In this document: positions 50,511 through 61,000 of the stretch, piece after piece
How the letters are laid out: each line of letters starts with the position of its first letter
Position numbering within the stretch: position 1 is the first letter of the stretch
NCBI GenBank assembly: GCA_964383845.1
Contig: CAYLIF010000003.1
Coordinates: 49,670-113,669, forward strand
Reading direction: 5' to 3'
DNA length: 64,000 bases
Source: JAAZGD01 sp964383845
Lineage (GTDB): Bacteria > Bacillota > Clostridia > Peptostreptococcales > Anaerovoracaceae
Position numbers and translations under genes: made by a program
The notes under the pieces: generated by a model
The model's database searches: none
Told to the model about the DNA's origin: nothing
The model's input: the letters and a program-made list of their open reading frames with translations, nothing else

Positions 50511-53018
50511 TTAGTTTTTATCTTTGTCTGCTTTACTTCCTTTGTCTTCTTTATGATCTTTATGCTTCTTGCTTGCTTTAGGTATTTCTACCATAGCATG
50601 TTCAATTGCTTCATCCACTGTGTCAATTAAGACAAAGTCCATAACATTCCTGACTACATCAGGAATATCTTCTAAATCTTTTTCGTTCTGGGATGGAAGT
50701 AAAACTTTTCTTATTCCAGCTCTATGAGCAGCTAACACCTTCTCACGAATTCCACCTACAGGTAATACCTTCCCCCGCAGTGTTATTTCGCCAGTCATAG
50801 CAACATCTTTTTTTACAGCAATTCCCGTTAGAGTAGAAATCATAGCTGTACACATGGTGACCCCTGCACTTGGGCCATCTTTTGGAACGGCACCTTCAGG
50901 GATATGAATATGTAAATCGAGGTTTTTATAAAAATCTTCAGAAATACCAAAATCCTTAGCTCTGTTTCTTATATAGCTAATCCCTGCCTTGGCTGACTCT
51001 TGCATAACATCGCCCATTTGGCCAGTAAGCTCAAGCTTTCCAGTTCCTGGCACTCCAGAGGTTTCAATAAATAAAGTATCTCCACCAACCACCGTCCAAG
51101 CAAGGCCAGTGACAATTCCCACTTCCTCTTCGCCTTGAATTATATCATATCGGAATTTTCTCTTTCCAAGATAGCTTTCCAGATTTTCAGAAGTTATTTC
51201 ATAACTAGTCTCACCATTCGTAACAATCTTTCTGACGACTTTTCGACATAGATTTGCAATTTCTCGTTCAAGATTACGAACTCCAGATTCTCTGGTATAG
51301 TAATTTATCAGGTCTCTAATAGCGGTTTCTGAAATACTAAATTCTTCTTCTTTTAGGCCATGTTCTTTAACTTTTTTAGGAATCAAATGGCTTTGGGCAA
51401 TTTTAACTTTTTCTTCTTCTGTATATCCAGGGACTTGAATAACTTCCATTCTGTCTAATAATGGTCTAGGAATAGTGTCCGTAGTATTGGCTGTCGTAAT
51501 AAACATTACTTTTGAAAGATCAAAGGGTATTTCCAAATAGTGGTCTGTAAATTCCTTGTTTTGCTCAGGGTCTAGAACCTCTAATAATGCAGATGCTGGA
51601 TCCCCTTTGAAATCCATTCCTATTTTATCAACTTCATCAAACAAGAATACCGGATTATTAGTTCCTGCATCTTTGATATTTGAAATTACTCTACCTGGAA
51701 TAGCTCCAATATAGGTTCTTCGGTGGCCCCTTATCTCTGCTTCATCCCGCACACCACCAAGAGACATTCTAACGAATTCTCTATTTATGGCTCTAGCCAC
51801 AGATCTGGCAACTGATGTTTTACCTACACCAGGAGGACCTACCAAACAAAGTATAGGCCCTTTTAAGCCCTTAGACAATTGAACCACCGCCAAGTATTCT
51901 AATACTCTCTCTTTTACTTTTTCTAAACCATGGTGGTCCTCATTGAGAATTTCTTCTGCTTTTATAAGATCTATTTTACCTTTTGTTGATTTTGTCCAAG
52001 GTAAGGCTAATATAGTCTCAATATATGTTCGGCTTACAGATGCCTCAGCTGAAGCTGGCATCATTTTGCCAAATCTTTTGATTTCTTTTTCAACTTTATC
52101 GTTGGTTTTTTTACTAAGCTTTAATTTTGCTAGCTGTTTAAGCCAATCATCGATTTCACTTTCTACATCCTCATCTATACCTAATTCATCTTGAATAGCT
52201 CTCATCTGCTCTCTGAGATAGTATTCCTTTTGATTGCGGTCTATTTGAGACTTAACTTTTATACTTAAATCTTGCTCAATGTTTAGTATTTCAATTTCTC
52301 TTGATAAATAAGTGTTAATTATCTCTAATCGCTTTGCAACGTTAAATGCTTCTAAAATGTTTTGCTTCTCTTCAATCTTAACCTCTAGGTGAGATGCCAT
52401 CATGTCCGCTACTCTGCCCGGTTCTTTTATACTCATTATTACAGGCAGCAAATCTCTTTGTCCACCTGGTTTAAGAGATAGATACTCATCAAAAGAAGCT
52501 ATTGCTAAACGTCTTAAGGCTTCTGTCTTGGCATCATCTGATTCATCGTCTAAATCTGGCAAAGTATTTACTGCACAGCGAAAATATGGAACTTCAAAAA
52601 GAATGTCCCTGATTTCTCCTCTATATAGGCCCTCAACTAATACGCGAATATTATCACCGGGCAATTTAAGCATTTGCTTGATTTTAGCGACGGTGCCTAC
52701 ATGATAAAAATCCTTGGATGTTGGAAGATCTGTGCTTTCATCTTTCTGAGTTACTAAAAAGATGTGCTTATTTAAAATCATGGCTTTCTCTAAAGCATTG
52801 ATAGATTTTTCTCTGCCAATATCAAAATGCAAAACCATATTTGGGAAAATGGTAAGACCCCTTAAGGGAATCATCGGAAGTGTGGCAATATTCCCACCAT
52901 CTTCGTCTTCATCTATTTCTTCTAACCACTCCTCTGAAGATTCCAGTTCTGTCTTCTCTATGGTTTCGTCTTGCTTTTCTTCTAATATTTTATCTTTTTC
53001 TTTATCTTTATCTTTCAT
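50511..53018 (-). CDS. lon: ATP-dependent protease Lon (LonA)
   Basis: An 835-residue AAA+ protease. Substrate-binding N-domain starts at about 45 (ATLPMIPLRGLTIFPNM); the AAA+ module has Walker A GPPGVGKTS in mid-protein and VFLFDEVDKIG; the C-terminal protease domain has catalytic Ser in KDGPSAGVTM and the downstream Lys (GGIREKVLAAHRAG). Both ends carry extra low-complexity Lys/Asp/Glu tails (KDKDKEKDK and KEDKGSKADKDKN), about 40 and 20 residues beyond the usual limits. The ATG at 53018 is preferred over a TTG two codons earlier. Confidence 0.96.
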   Translation of the reverse strand: MKDKDKEKDKILEEKQDETIEKTELESSEEWLEEIDEDEDGGNIATLPMIPLRGLTIFPNMVLHFDIGREKSINALEKAMILNKHIFLVTQKDESTDLPTSKDFYHVGTVAKIKQMLKLPGDNIRVLVEGLYRGEIRDILFEVPYFRCAVNTLPDLDDESDDAKTEALRRLAIASFDEYLSLKPGGQRDLLPVIMSIKEPGRVADMMASHLEVKIEEKQNILEAFNVAKRLEIINTYLSREIEILNIEQDLSIKVKSQIDRNQKEYYLREQMRAIQDELGIDEDVESEIDDWLKQLAKLKLSKKTNDKVEKEIKRFGKMMPASAEASVSRTYIETILALPWTKSTKGKIDLIKAEEILNEDHHGLEKVKERVLEYLAVVQLSKGLKGPILCLVGPPGVGKTSVARSVARAINREFVRMSLGGVRDEAEIRGHRRTYIGAIPGRVISNIKDAGTNNPVFLFDEVDKIGMDFKGDPASALLEVLDPEQNKEFTDHYLEIPFDLSKVMFITTANTTDTIPRPLLDRMEVIQVPGYTEEEKVKIAQSHLIPKKVKEHGLKEEEFSISETAIRDLINYYTRESGVRNLEREIANLCRKVVRKIVTNGETSYEITSENLESYLGKRKFRYDIIQGEEEVGIVTGLAWTVVGGDTLFIETSGVPGTGKLELTGQMGDVMQESAKAGISYIRNRAKDFGISEDFYKNLDLHIHIPEGAVPKDGPSAGVTMCTAMISTLTGIAVKKDVAMTGEITLRGKVLPVGGIREKVLAAHRAGIRKVLLPSQNEKDLEDIPDVVRNVMDFVLIDTVDEAIEHAMVEIPKASKKHKDHKEDKGSKADKDKN

Positions 53019-53033
53019 CCCCAAAGCCCCCCT

Positions 53034-54344
53034 CTATGATGCAGTTTCCTGCTTATTTTTTTTCGTTGATTCTTTCGCTTTTGCCGGTTTTGTCGTCTCG
53101 TCGGATAAAACAAGTACCGGCATTTCATCATTCTCGATTGTGTTCTTTGTAATTATACACTTTACAACATCACCTCTTGACGGAATTTCAAACATAACAT
53201 CTCTCATTGTTTTTTCTAAAATACTTCTAAGACCTCTAGCCCCAGTTTTTTTCAAAATAGCTTTTTCTGCAATAGCCTCCAAAGCCTCTTGCTCTATTTC
53301 AAACTCCACATTGTCCATCTCAAATAGTTTTTTATACTGTTTGATCAAAGCATTCTTTGGTTCTGTTATTATCTGAATCAAGGCATCTTTTGATAGCTCT
53401 TCTAATGTAACTACGGAGGGTAGTCTTCCTACAAATTCTGGAATTAAACCGTAACGCAACAAATCTTCAGGCTGCAACAATTTTAGAAAATCCTTAGAAT
53501 CTTTGTCTTGCTGTCCTATTACTGATTGAAAACCTATTGTTTTTTCTCCAACACGTCTTTTGATAATGGTATCAAGACCATCGAAAGCTCCTCCACAAAT
53601 GAACATAACATTTGTTGTATCAAAAGGAATGAAATCTTGAAGTGGATGTTTACGTCCCCCTTGTGGAGGTACTGAAGCAACAGTTCCTTCTATTATTTTT
53701 AGGAGTGCTTGTTGAACACCTTCTCCACTTACATCTCTTGTAATAGAGGTATTCTCTGATTTACGAGCTATTTTATCTATTTCATCAATGTATATTATAC
53801 CACGTTGGGCCTTGTCTATATCAAAGTCCGCTGCAGTAATTAGTTTTAGTAGGATATTCTCTACATCTTCTCCTACATATCCCGCTTCTGTTAAGGCGGT
53901 TGCATCTGCAATAGCAAATGGTACTTTTAAAATTTTGGCTAATGTTTGAGCCAAAAGTGTTTTTCCACATCCAGTTGGGCCAACCATTATAACATTACTT
54001 TTTTGAAGCTCTACATCGTCGTCCTTATCTTTAATACAGTTTATTCTTTTGTAATGATTATATACTGCTACAGCCAATGACTTCTTGGCTTCTTCTTGAT
54101 CTATTACATAATCAGACAACTTTTCGAGAATTTCTTTTGGCTTTAGTAATGGTATATCGCAACCTTCTTCTAAATCTAAATTCTCTAAAGCATCATCGAA
54201 TTCTTCTTCGATGATGTCCATGCAAAGCTCAATACACTCGTCGCAAATATAAACATCAGGCCCTGCGACTAGTCGCCTGACCTTATCTTGTGGTTTACCA
54301 CAAAAAGAACAGCATAGCTGTTTTTTATCATCATATTTTGCCAT
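53034..54344 (-). CDS. clpX: ClpXP unfoldase subunit ClpX
   Basis: A 436-residue AAA+ unfoldase. The N-terminal zinc domain has Cys12, Cys15, Cys34 and Cys37; Walker A GPTGCGKT, Walker B IYIDEIDKIA, pore loop and sensor regions are present, with the ClpP-binding IGF-type loop (KTIGFQSV). It follows clpP after 15 bases. Confidence 0.97.
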   Translation of the reverse strand: MAKYDDKKQLCCSFCGKPQDKVRRLVAGPDVYICDECIELCMDIIEEEFDDALENLDLEEGCDIPLLKPKEILEKLSDYVIDQEEAKKSLAVAVYNHYKRINCIKDKDDDVELQKSNVIMVGPTGCGKTLLAQTLAKILKVPFAIADATALTEAGYVGEDVENILLKLITAADFDIDKAQRGIIYIDEIDKIARKSENTSITRDVSGEGVQQALLKIIEGTVASVPPQGGRKHPLQDFIPFDTTNVMFICGGAFDGLDTIIKRRVGEKTIGFQSVIGQQDKDSKDFLKLLQPEDLLRYGLIPEFVGRLPSVVTLEELSKDALIQIITEPKNALIKQYKKLFEMDNVEFEIEQEALEAIAEKAILKKTGARGLRSILEKTMRDVMFEIPSRGDVVKCIITKNTIENDEMPVLVLSDETTKPAKAKESTKKNKQETAS

Positions 54345-54359
54345 TTTTATTCCCCCTGT

Positions 54360-54941
54360 TTAGCGTTTTACTATAACCTTGTCTATAAGGCCATATTTCT
54401 TCGCTTCTTCCGCAGTCATAAAATTGTCTCTGTCTGTATCTTTTTCAACAACTTCTAATTTCTGGCCCGTTGCTTCAGATAAAATTCGATTCAATTTTGA
54501 CCGGGTTTTAATTATATGGTCCGCATGTATTCTTATATCCTCTGCTTGACCACTAATCCCACCTAAAGGTTGATGAATCATCATCTCCGCATTAGGTAAT
54601 GCCATCCGTTTCCCCTTCGTTCCTGCACTTAGCAAAAATGCCCCCATACTAGCCGCCATGCCCACGCAAATGGTGGACACATCCGGCTTAATATATTGCA
54701 TAGTATCGTAAATCGCCATCCCAGCGGTCACACTACCCCCAGGACTATTAATATATATAGATACATCCTTTTCAGGATCTTCTGCTTCTAAAAAAAGCAA
54801 CTGCGCTACCACTACACTGGCTATATGCTCATTTATTTCTTCTCCTATAAATATAATTCGGTCCTTTAAAAGTCTTGAATAAATATCATAAGAGCGTTCT
54901 CCTTTGGATGTCTGCTCAATAACATATGGTATTAGCGCCAT
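54360..54941 (-). CDS. clpP: ATP-dependent Clp protease proteolytic subunit
   Basis: A 193-residue serine protease forming the 14-mer chamber. The triad is Ser98 (GMAASMGAF), His123 (MMIHQPLGG) and Asp172. Start MALIPYVIEQTSKGERSYDI is typical. It lies between tig and clpX. Confidence 0.98.
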   Translation of the reverse strand: MALIPYVIEQTSKGERSYDIYSRLLKDRIIFIGEEINEHIASVVVAQLLFLEAEDPEKDVSIYINSPGGSVTAGMAIYDTMQYIKPDVSTICVGMAASMGAFLLSAGTKGKRMALPNAEMMIHQPLGGISGQAEDIRIHADHIIKTRSKLNRILSEATGQKLEVVEKDTDRDNFMTAEEAKKYGLIDKVIVKR

Positions 54942-54958
54942 AAAATACTTTCCTTTCT

Positions 54959-56245
54959 TTATCCGTTGATTTTAGCCTTTTCGTATATAAAGTCAATGGC
55001 CTTTCTCATTTGGATATCTTTTGCAAATAACTGAGCAGCACCTTCTCCAAGTAATTCTTTTACTTTTTCTTTATCCATTTGATACTGCATTCCAATCATT
55101 TCCAACTGAGCATCTAACTCTTCTTCTGATGCTTCAATTTTTTCTAATTCGGCAATTCTTCCAACTATCATTCTAGTCTTAATTCTCTTGTGTGCTTCTT
55201 CCCTGATTTCATCTCTGAATTCTTTGGGATCTTTATTTAAATACTCAAAGTATTTTTGTAAATCCATACCCTGCTGTTTTAGTTGGTCATCGAATTCCCT
55301 CATCATATTATCGATTTCATTCTCAACCATAGCGTTTGGAACATCAATTTCATTGGAATTATATACTTTTTCTAGTACCGAATTCTTCATAACATCTTCG
55401 TTTCTCGCTGCAGTGGATTTTTCTAAGTTTTCTCGAGTTTCTTTTCTTAATTCCTCCAAGGTATCCCATTCGCTAATATCTTTTGCAAATTCGTCATCTA
55501 AACTTGGAATTTCTTCTTCTTTGATTTCGTGTATGTGACATTTAAATAAGGCTTCTTTTCCAGCAAGTTCTTCTGCTTGATATTCTTCTGGGAATGTCAC
55601 TTTAACATCTACGTCGCTGCCTGCTTCACTTCCAATGAGTTGCTCTTCAAAACCTGGAATGAAACTATTTGAGCCGACTTTTAAAGGATATCTTTCAGCG
55701 GAGCCTCCCTCAAATTCTACATCGTCTACAGAACCTTTATAATCTAGGATAACCATGTCGCCGTCTTTAACAGGTCTGTCAACAGAAACCATTCTGGAGT
55801 TTCGTTGTTGAAGCTTTTTCATTTCTTCGTCTACTTTTTCTTCGTCTACTTTTTCTTCAACTCGGTCTATCTCAACTCCAATATAATCTTTTACTTCAAA
55901 CTCCGGATAAACTTCAACAGTTACAGTGGCTTCAAAGCCTTTACCAGCTTCCAATTTTCCAAGTTCTACTCTTGGGTGATCAATAGCCTCAAGCTTCAGC
56001 TCTTCCAACGCATTTACATATTCAGTTTGAAAGATTTTGTCTACTGCATCATCAAAAAATACATCTACGCCATACTTATTTTCAATAACCTTCCTTGGAG
56101 CTTTACCTTTTCTAAAACCGTCTACAGCGAATTTTTCTTTGTTCTCCTGGTATGCTTTTATTATAGCTTGCTCAAATTCTTCCGCAGTGAACTCCATGGA
56201 AAATTTAACGTCATTTTTTTCTTTTGATATAATCTTTGCATTCAT
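54959..56245 (-). CDS. tig: Trigger factor
   Basis: A ribosome-bound chaperone of 428 residues. The N-domain carries the ribosome-binding loop GFRKGKAPRKVIENKYG (about 43-59); a FKBP-type PPIase domain (about 150-245) and a helical C-domain follow. Residues near 132-142 repeat KVDEE twice, encoded by a 15-bp tandem duplication. The GGGAGG site is 12 bases before the ATG, rather far. Confidence 0.97.
   Translation of the reverse strand: MNAKIISKEKNDVKFSMEFTAEEFEQAIIKAYQENKEKFAVDGFRKGKAPRKVIENKYGVDVFFDDAVDKIFQTEYVNALEELKLEAIDHPRVELGKLEAGKGFEATVTVEVYPEFEVKDYIGVEIDRVEEKVDEEKVDEEMKKLQQRNSRMVSVDRPVKDGDMVILDYKGSVDDVEFEGGSAERYPLKVGSNSFIPGFEEQLIGSEAGSDVDVKVTFPEEYQAEELAGKEALFKCHIHEIKEEEIPSLDDEFAKDISEWDTLEELRKETRENLEKSTAARNEDVMKNSVLEKVYNSNEIDVPNAMVENEIDNMMREFDDQLKQQGMDLQKYFEYLNKDPKEFRDEIREEAHKRIKTRMIVGRIAELEKIEASEEELDAQLEMIGMQYQMDKEKVKELLGEGAAQLFAKDIQMRKAIDFIYEKAKING
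55826..55855. repeat. 15-bp tandem duplication inside tig
   Basis: TTCGTCTACTTTTTC occurs twice in direct succession on the plus strand, in frame, giving KVDEEKVDEE in trigger factor between the ribosome-binding and PPIase domains. Confidence 0.8.
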
Positions 56246-56296
56246 AAAAATGTTTGCCTCCCTTTTTTCAATTCAATTTAATCTACCATTATTTTA

Positions 56297-56353
56297 TACC
56301 CTAGCCAGGGTAAATAACGCATTTAATTGTATATTATTTACAATTAAAAGTAA
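56297..56353 (-). promoter_or_regulatory. Two inverted repeats upstream of tig
   Basis: TACCCT-AGCC-AGGGTA (56297-56312 on plus) and a longer AT-rich dyad TAATTGTA...TACAATTA (about 56324-56346) lie in the tig promoter region. On the minus strand a TATAAA box abuts the first repeat. Neither resembles the CtsR heptad repeat used in Bacilli, so a different regulator of the clp cluster is possible. Confidence 0.4.
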
Positions 56354-56360
56354 AGCCGCT

Positions 56361-56388
56361 AAAAAGAGGGCCTATTGCCCCTCTTTTT
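56361..56388 (-). terminator. Terminator of the transhydrogenase-CYTH operon
   Basis: Perfect 10-bp arms AAAAAGAGGG / CCCTCTTTTT with an 8-base loop; the minus-strand arm provides the T run. It overlaps the stop codon of the CYTH gene. Confidence 0.85.
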
Positions 56389-57010
56389 GTATTCCTAGTT
56401 TTTTACGTCCTCTCAAGTACTTGCTCTCATCAAAGGGTTTTAGCTCATAGTCTTTAGAAAGCCTGGATCCCAAATCCATTAAATCCTCTTCCTCTCCAGA
56501 ATATAGCTCAAGTTCTAACTCCAAAATTGGAAGGTTGCCTCGGTCAGTAAGGATTTCTCCCATATCCAAAGCCACCTCTATTATGCTGTCTCCGGTATCA
56601 ACTCGAAAACGGCTTCTAAGAAATCCCATCTCCATCAAAGAGATAAGGGGTTTCTCCCCGACTAGCCTTATAACTTCTTTTCCAATATCACTTTCACTGA
56701 AAAGTTCTGGTGAGGGCATGACGTAGCATTGAGGATCATCAACGGGTACGTTAATCTCTTCTCTTCGATGAAGACCACCTTCCACTTTCCCTCTCCATTT
56801 CAGGGAAGCTACTAACTGCTCCCCTTCCATTCTAACCCTAAAGGCTATGTCATGTTTAGACAGTATGTAATCTGCAGTGTCAAAATATGCAGCCTTGAAG
56901 AACATTTTCTCTCTTGTATCTTTTTCTTCTATGCTAAATAAATATGCATCGTTGAAAATTTCATCTGCCGTTTCTTTGGAGTCAACGAGGTATTTTAATT
57001 CTACTTCCAT
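56372..57010 (-). CDS. CYTH-domain protein
   Basis: A 212-residue CYTH-superfamily protein. The ExExK signature is at residues 2-6 (EVELK), followed by FDTADYIL, FRVRMEGEQLVASLKWRG and basic/acidic strands of the triphosphate tunnel. Members are adenylyl cyclases, thiamine triphosphatases or inorganic triphosphatases; which one is unclear. The ATG at 57010 has AAAGGAG five bases upstream; a GTG two codons earlier is less likely. It ends the operon begun by nuoE. Confidence 0.87.
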   Translation of the reverse strand: MEVELKYLVDSKETADEIFNDAYLFSIEEKDTREKMFFKAAYFDTADYILSKHDIAFRVRMEGEQLVASLKWRGKVEGGLHRREEINVPVDDPQCYVMPSPELFSESDIGKEVIRLVGEKPLISLMEMGFLRSRFRVDTGDSIIEVALDMGEILTDRGNLPILELELELYSGEEEDLMDLGSRLSKDYELKPFDESKYLRGRKKLGIQKEGQ

Positions 57011-57025
57011 TGTCACTCCTTTCCA

Positions 57026-58075
57026 CTATACATCTAAAGTATAGTCGCCTTTGTTGATTTTTCCCATTCTACGTAAAACCTTATCGCCTAGTAACGATAA
57101 AATGCTAGGAAAAATCAAGTGCAGAACAATAATTATGCCTAAAACTTCAAGGGTAAACCCCATAGAAGTAAAAGTTCCAATTTGGCCAACAAAGCCGGAT
57201 GTGCCCATTCCCGCACCCATTGGAATATTAGTGGTTTTAAAAATGCAGGTTGCTACAGGCCCAAGAATTGCCCCTGCTAAGGTGGGAGGTATTAGTATCC
57301 AAGGATTCTTAATTATATTAGATATTTGAAGCATAGAAGTACCAAGGCCTATACCAACAAAACCACCGATCCCATTATCTTTATAGCTATTAATAGCAAA
57401 ACCTACCATCTGAGCACAACAGCCGACAGTAGCTGCCCCGGCTGCCAAGCCACCAAGGCCAAGCATCATGCAAAGAGCAACGCTAGAAATTGGGGCTGTT
57501 AAAGCTAACCCAACTACAACTGCAACAATTATTCCCATTACAAATGGCCTCATATCTGTAGCTGTCATTATAATTTGGCCTAGTCCACTCATTAAAGCGT
57601 CAACAATGGGGCCAAAGATAGTTGCCGATATCATCCCTACAATAAGAGTCACTGCAGGAGTAACGATTATATCTATTTTTGTTTCCTTTGAAACCAACTT
57701 ACCAAATTCCGCTCCTAGTGCTGCTGCTAAGAAGGCACCGGCGGGGCCGCCTAAGCTAGCCCCCATCATACCGGTTATGGCTCCTGCAAAGAGTACCATG
57801 GGAGGGGCTTTAAGTGCCCAAGAAACGGCAACTCCAACCCCTGCCCCCATAAGCCCCATGGCAACAACTCCTGTGTCTATCAAAAAAGTAGAAACATAGT
57901 TTTCTCCAAACAAATTCAAGGTTTGTTCACCTAGAGTCTTGATAATCAATCCTATCAGCAAGCTGGCAAATAAGCCTAAAGCCATAGCACTTAATGCTTC
58001 TTGAAGATACCTTTTAACTGAAATTTCTATGTCTTTCTTTTTCAGAAAGCCAGAAACTTTATTTTTAGATTTCAT
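57026..58075 (-). CDS. PfoR-like PTS EIIC_2 membrane protein
   Basis: A 349-residue membrane protein with about nine glycine/alanine-rich hydrophobic segments, matching PTS_EIIC_2/PfoR (PF13303). The family is named after a proposed regulator of perfringolysin O, but its transported substrate is unknown. No IIA or IIB partner or phosphorylation domain is encoded nearby. The start is the ATG at 58075, with AGAGGA upstream. It lies 13-16 bases after the large transhydrogenase subunit and shares its operon. Confidence 0.8.
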   Translation of the reverse strand: MKSKNKVSGFLKKKDIEISVKRYLQEALSAMALGLFASLLIGLIIKTLGEQTLNLFGENYVSTFLIDTGVVAMGLMGAGVGVAVSWALKAPPMVLFAGAITGMMGASLGGPAGAFLAAALGAEFGKLVSKETKIDIIVTPAVTLIVGMISATIFGPIVDALMSGLGQIIMTATDMRPFVMGIIVAVVVGLALTAPISSVALCMMLGLGGLAAGAATVGCCAQMVGFAINSYKDNGIGGFVGIGLGTSMLQISNIIKNPWILIPPTLAGAILGPVATCIFKTTNIPMGAGMGTSGFVGQIGTFTSMGFTLEVLGIIIVLHLIFPSILSLLGDKVLRRMGKINKGDYTLDV

Positions 58076-58091
58076 CAAATTTCCTCTTTAC

Positions 58092-61000
58092 CTACAACTT
58101 GACAGGCTTCGGGAGCCTCTCAGAGATTGTGTTCATAAGGTTGTCAGTGCAGAGAAGTGGATCTATTAATTTTCCATCTTCCACTGGGAAATATTTTATA
58201 TCTTGTGGTTTTAGAGCACCTCCAAGAACCTCCCCAATCTGAGCGTATTTATATTTTGGAAGTTGGTCATCCATTTCTCTAGATATATCCATTGTGCTCT
58301 CATATCCAAAATCATTCTCAAATATAAGGGCTAATTCTTGTACAAGCTGCCAGTTTGATAAAACCCCTTCGTCAATAGCAGCCTCGACACCAAGCAGTCT
58401 TCTTTCCGTATTGGTAAAAGTACCGTCAGTGCTTGCAAATCCAGTAGCAGGGAATACAACGTTTGCTTTGGCTGCAGTCTTTGTTAGATGTGTATCTGAA
58501 ACCATTAAGAATTCCAAATCCTCTTGGTGGAAGTTCGCATCTTCTCCGAAAACCACCAGAGCCTTTATGCCATCAAGCACTTCAGCACCTGCCTTAATCC
58601 CTAAATCTATGAGTCCTTGGGAATTGTTTTTTGCCTTCACCATCAAGATTCCATCCCTTGGCTTTCCTATATGACCAGATAATAGAGCTATTTCACCGAT
58701 TAGCTTTGCAGCTTCAACGCTAACTATGTTTTGCTGAAAAACAATCATAGCTGTTTTTGCTGATAAGTACTGTGTAGCAACATCTTCCATTTCCTTTGAA
58801 ACCTTTACACCTTCTAATGACTTAGAAAATCCTTCAAAGCCTGTGTCTTTGCTAACTTTCCCAGCATCGATTAAAGCTTTAGCAAGTTCCTTTAAGCTAC
58901 TTATGTCGTTTTTAGTTTTGATTTCTTGATAAGGGAATGCTAATTTGTCCTCAAGTCCTTTTGCATTTAATACTATTACCTTTATGCCGCTTTCTGCCGC
59001 TTGTTTTAGCTTTAATGCTATTACGGGAGATGCTATTACTTGAAAACCTGCCACTATTATTAAATTGGTAGATAAGAGCTCATCAATTGTATTAGGAGAC
59101 GCATCTACCCCCAAAACTTCTGCTAATCCGTTGGCTCTGTTATTGAAAGAAAAAACTTTGGCATCAATAGACTGAGCAAACTTTTTCATCACATAAGCTT
59201 CCTCGTTGGTATATCTATCTGAAATAGACACAGCCACTTTATCTTTACCATATTTAGCTGCAATTCCTTGAAGCTTTTTAGCAGTTATCATTAATGCATC
59301 TTCATACTCGGTTTCGAGAAATTCTTTGTCTTCTTTAACCAATGGGAGTTCTAGTTTACCTTCTAGTATAGCGCAATCAAAGCCCCACTTACCTTTCCCG
59401 CAACCCAAGCCTTTATTAACCACACCATTGTGGTCTGGGTTGGATTTAACCAACATACTTCCATAGCTTTCTAAAATATGGGTACAGCCAACTGAACAGT
59501 AGGCACATGTAGTCTCCACGCAATCAGTATCAACAGGAACTTCTTTTATTACTGTTTGTCTTTCCTGAAGCGCACCACATGGGCAATTACTTACACATTG
59601 GCCACAAGACACACATCCAGATTCTAGAAGAGGTCTGTCTAATGTAGGTTTTACCACTGTATCAAAACCTCTATCCACTAATCCTAAAGCTCCAATTCCC
59701 ATCACCTTGTCACAAATTCTAACACATAGGCCACAAAGTATACATTTTGCTGGGTCTCTCACAATAAATGGATGATCATCTTCAAAGTCTATGGTTTTTA
59801 TTTCTCCACCAAATCTTGCTGGCTCAACTTTATAATCATTTGCATATTCAATAAGCTTACATTCAAAAAAGTCGTGACATCCACATTCTAGACATCTTGC
59901 ACCCTCTTGAATAGCTTCTTCTTCAGTGTAACCTTTTACGATTTCTAGGAAATTATCTTTTCTTGCATCAGGTTCTAATTCATTAAGTTTTGGACGACAC
60001 TGTCTTTCACGATCCTCAAATGTTTTCTCTGTGATATCTTCTCTAATAACTACATAAGGAGCTTCGTATTTCACTGACTCTCCATTTAGATAAGAATCAA
60101 TCACATAGGATGCTTTCCTTGCATCAGCTATTGCTTCAACAGCTATAGAGATTTGATCGTTTCCGCAATCTCCCCCTGCAAATACACCAGGTATACTTGT
60201 CATGAATGTTTCTGGATCATACGCTATACCGCCTCTTTTAGTTTTTTCTACATCAAATACTGAACCATCTACAGCTTGGCCAATAGCTAAGATTATAGTG
60301 TCCACTTCTAAGCCTTCCTTCTGCCCTTCTATAGGCATTGGTGCCCGTCTACCAGAGGCATCTGGTTCACCTAACTCCATAGCTTGTAGTACCATCTCAC
60401 AAACGCATCCATCTTCGTTAGCAAGGATCTCACAAGGGTTAGCTAAATTCTTAAAAATAACCCCTTCTTCTTCAGCCTCTATAATTTCTATCAAGTCTGC
60501 AGGCATCTCATCCTTGGTTCTACGATAAACGTTATAAACCTTCTCTGCTCCTAATCGAACTGCTGTACGGCAAGCATCCATAGCAGTGTTTCCACCACCT
60601 ACAATTGCAACCTTTTTACCAAGATTGATTTCCTCATTACGAACAACCTTTCTTAGGAAATCAATACCACCTATTACATTCTGAGTTTCCTCGCCTTTGC
60701 AACCTACACCTGTTGATACCCAAGCTCCTATTCCTAGAAGTACTGCATCGTAATCGGCTTTAATTGTATCAAAGGGAATGTCAACACCAATTTTTGTATT
60801 GGTTATAATATTTACTCCCATTTTTTCAATTATTCCAATTTCCCAATCTATCTCTTCATTAGGCAATCTGTATTCAGGTATTCCATATCGAAGCATACCT
60901 CCTGCTTTTGGCATGGATTCAAATATAGTTACGGCATGACCCATTATTCTCAAAAAATATGCAGCTGACAGGCCTAGTGGTCCACCACCAATTATGGCAA

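Noticed and set aside
56246..56371. CtsR operator upstream of tig
   Set aside because: No tandem heptad resembling the CtsR box; only unrelated dyads are present.
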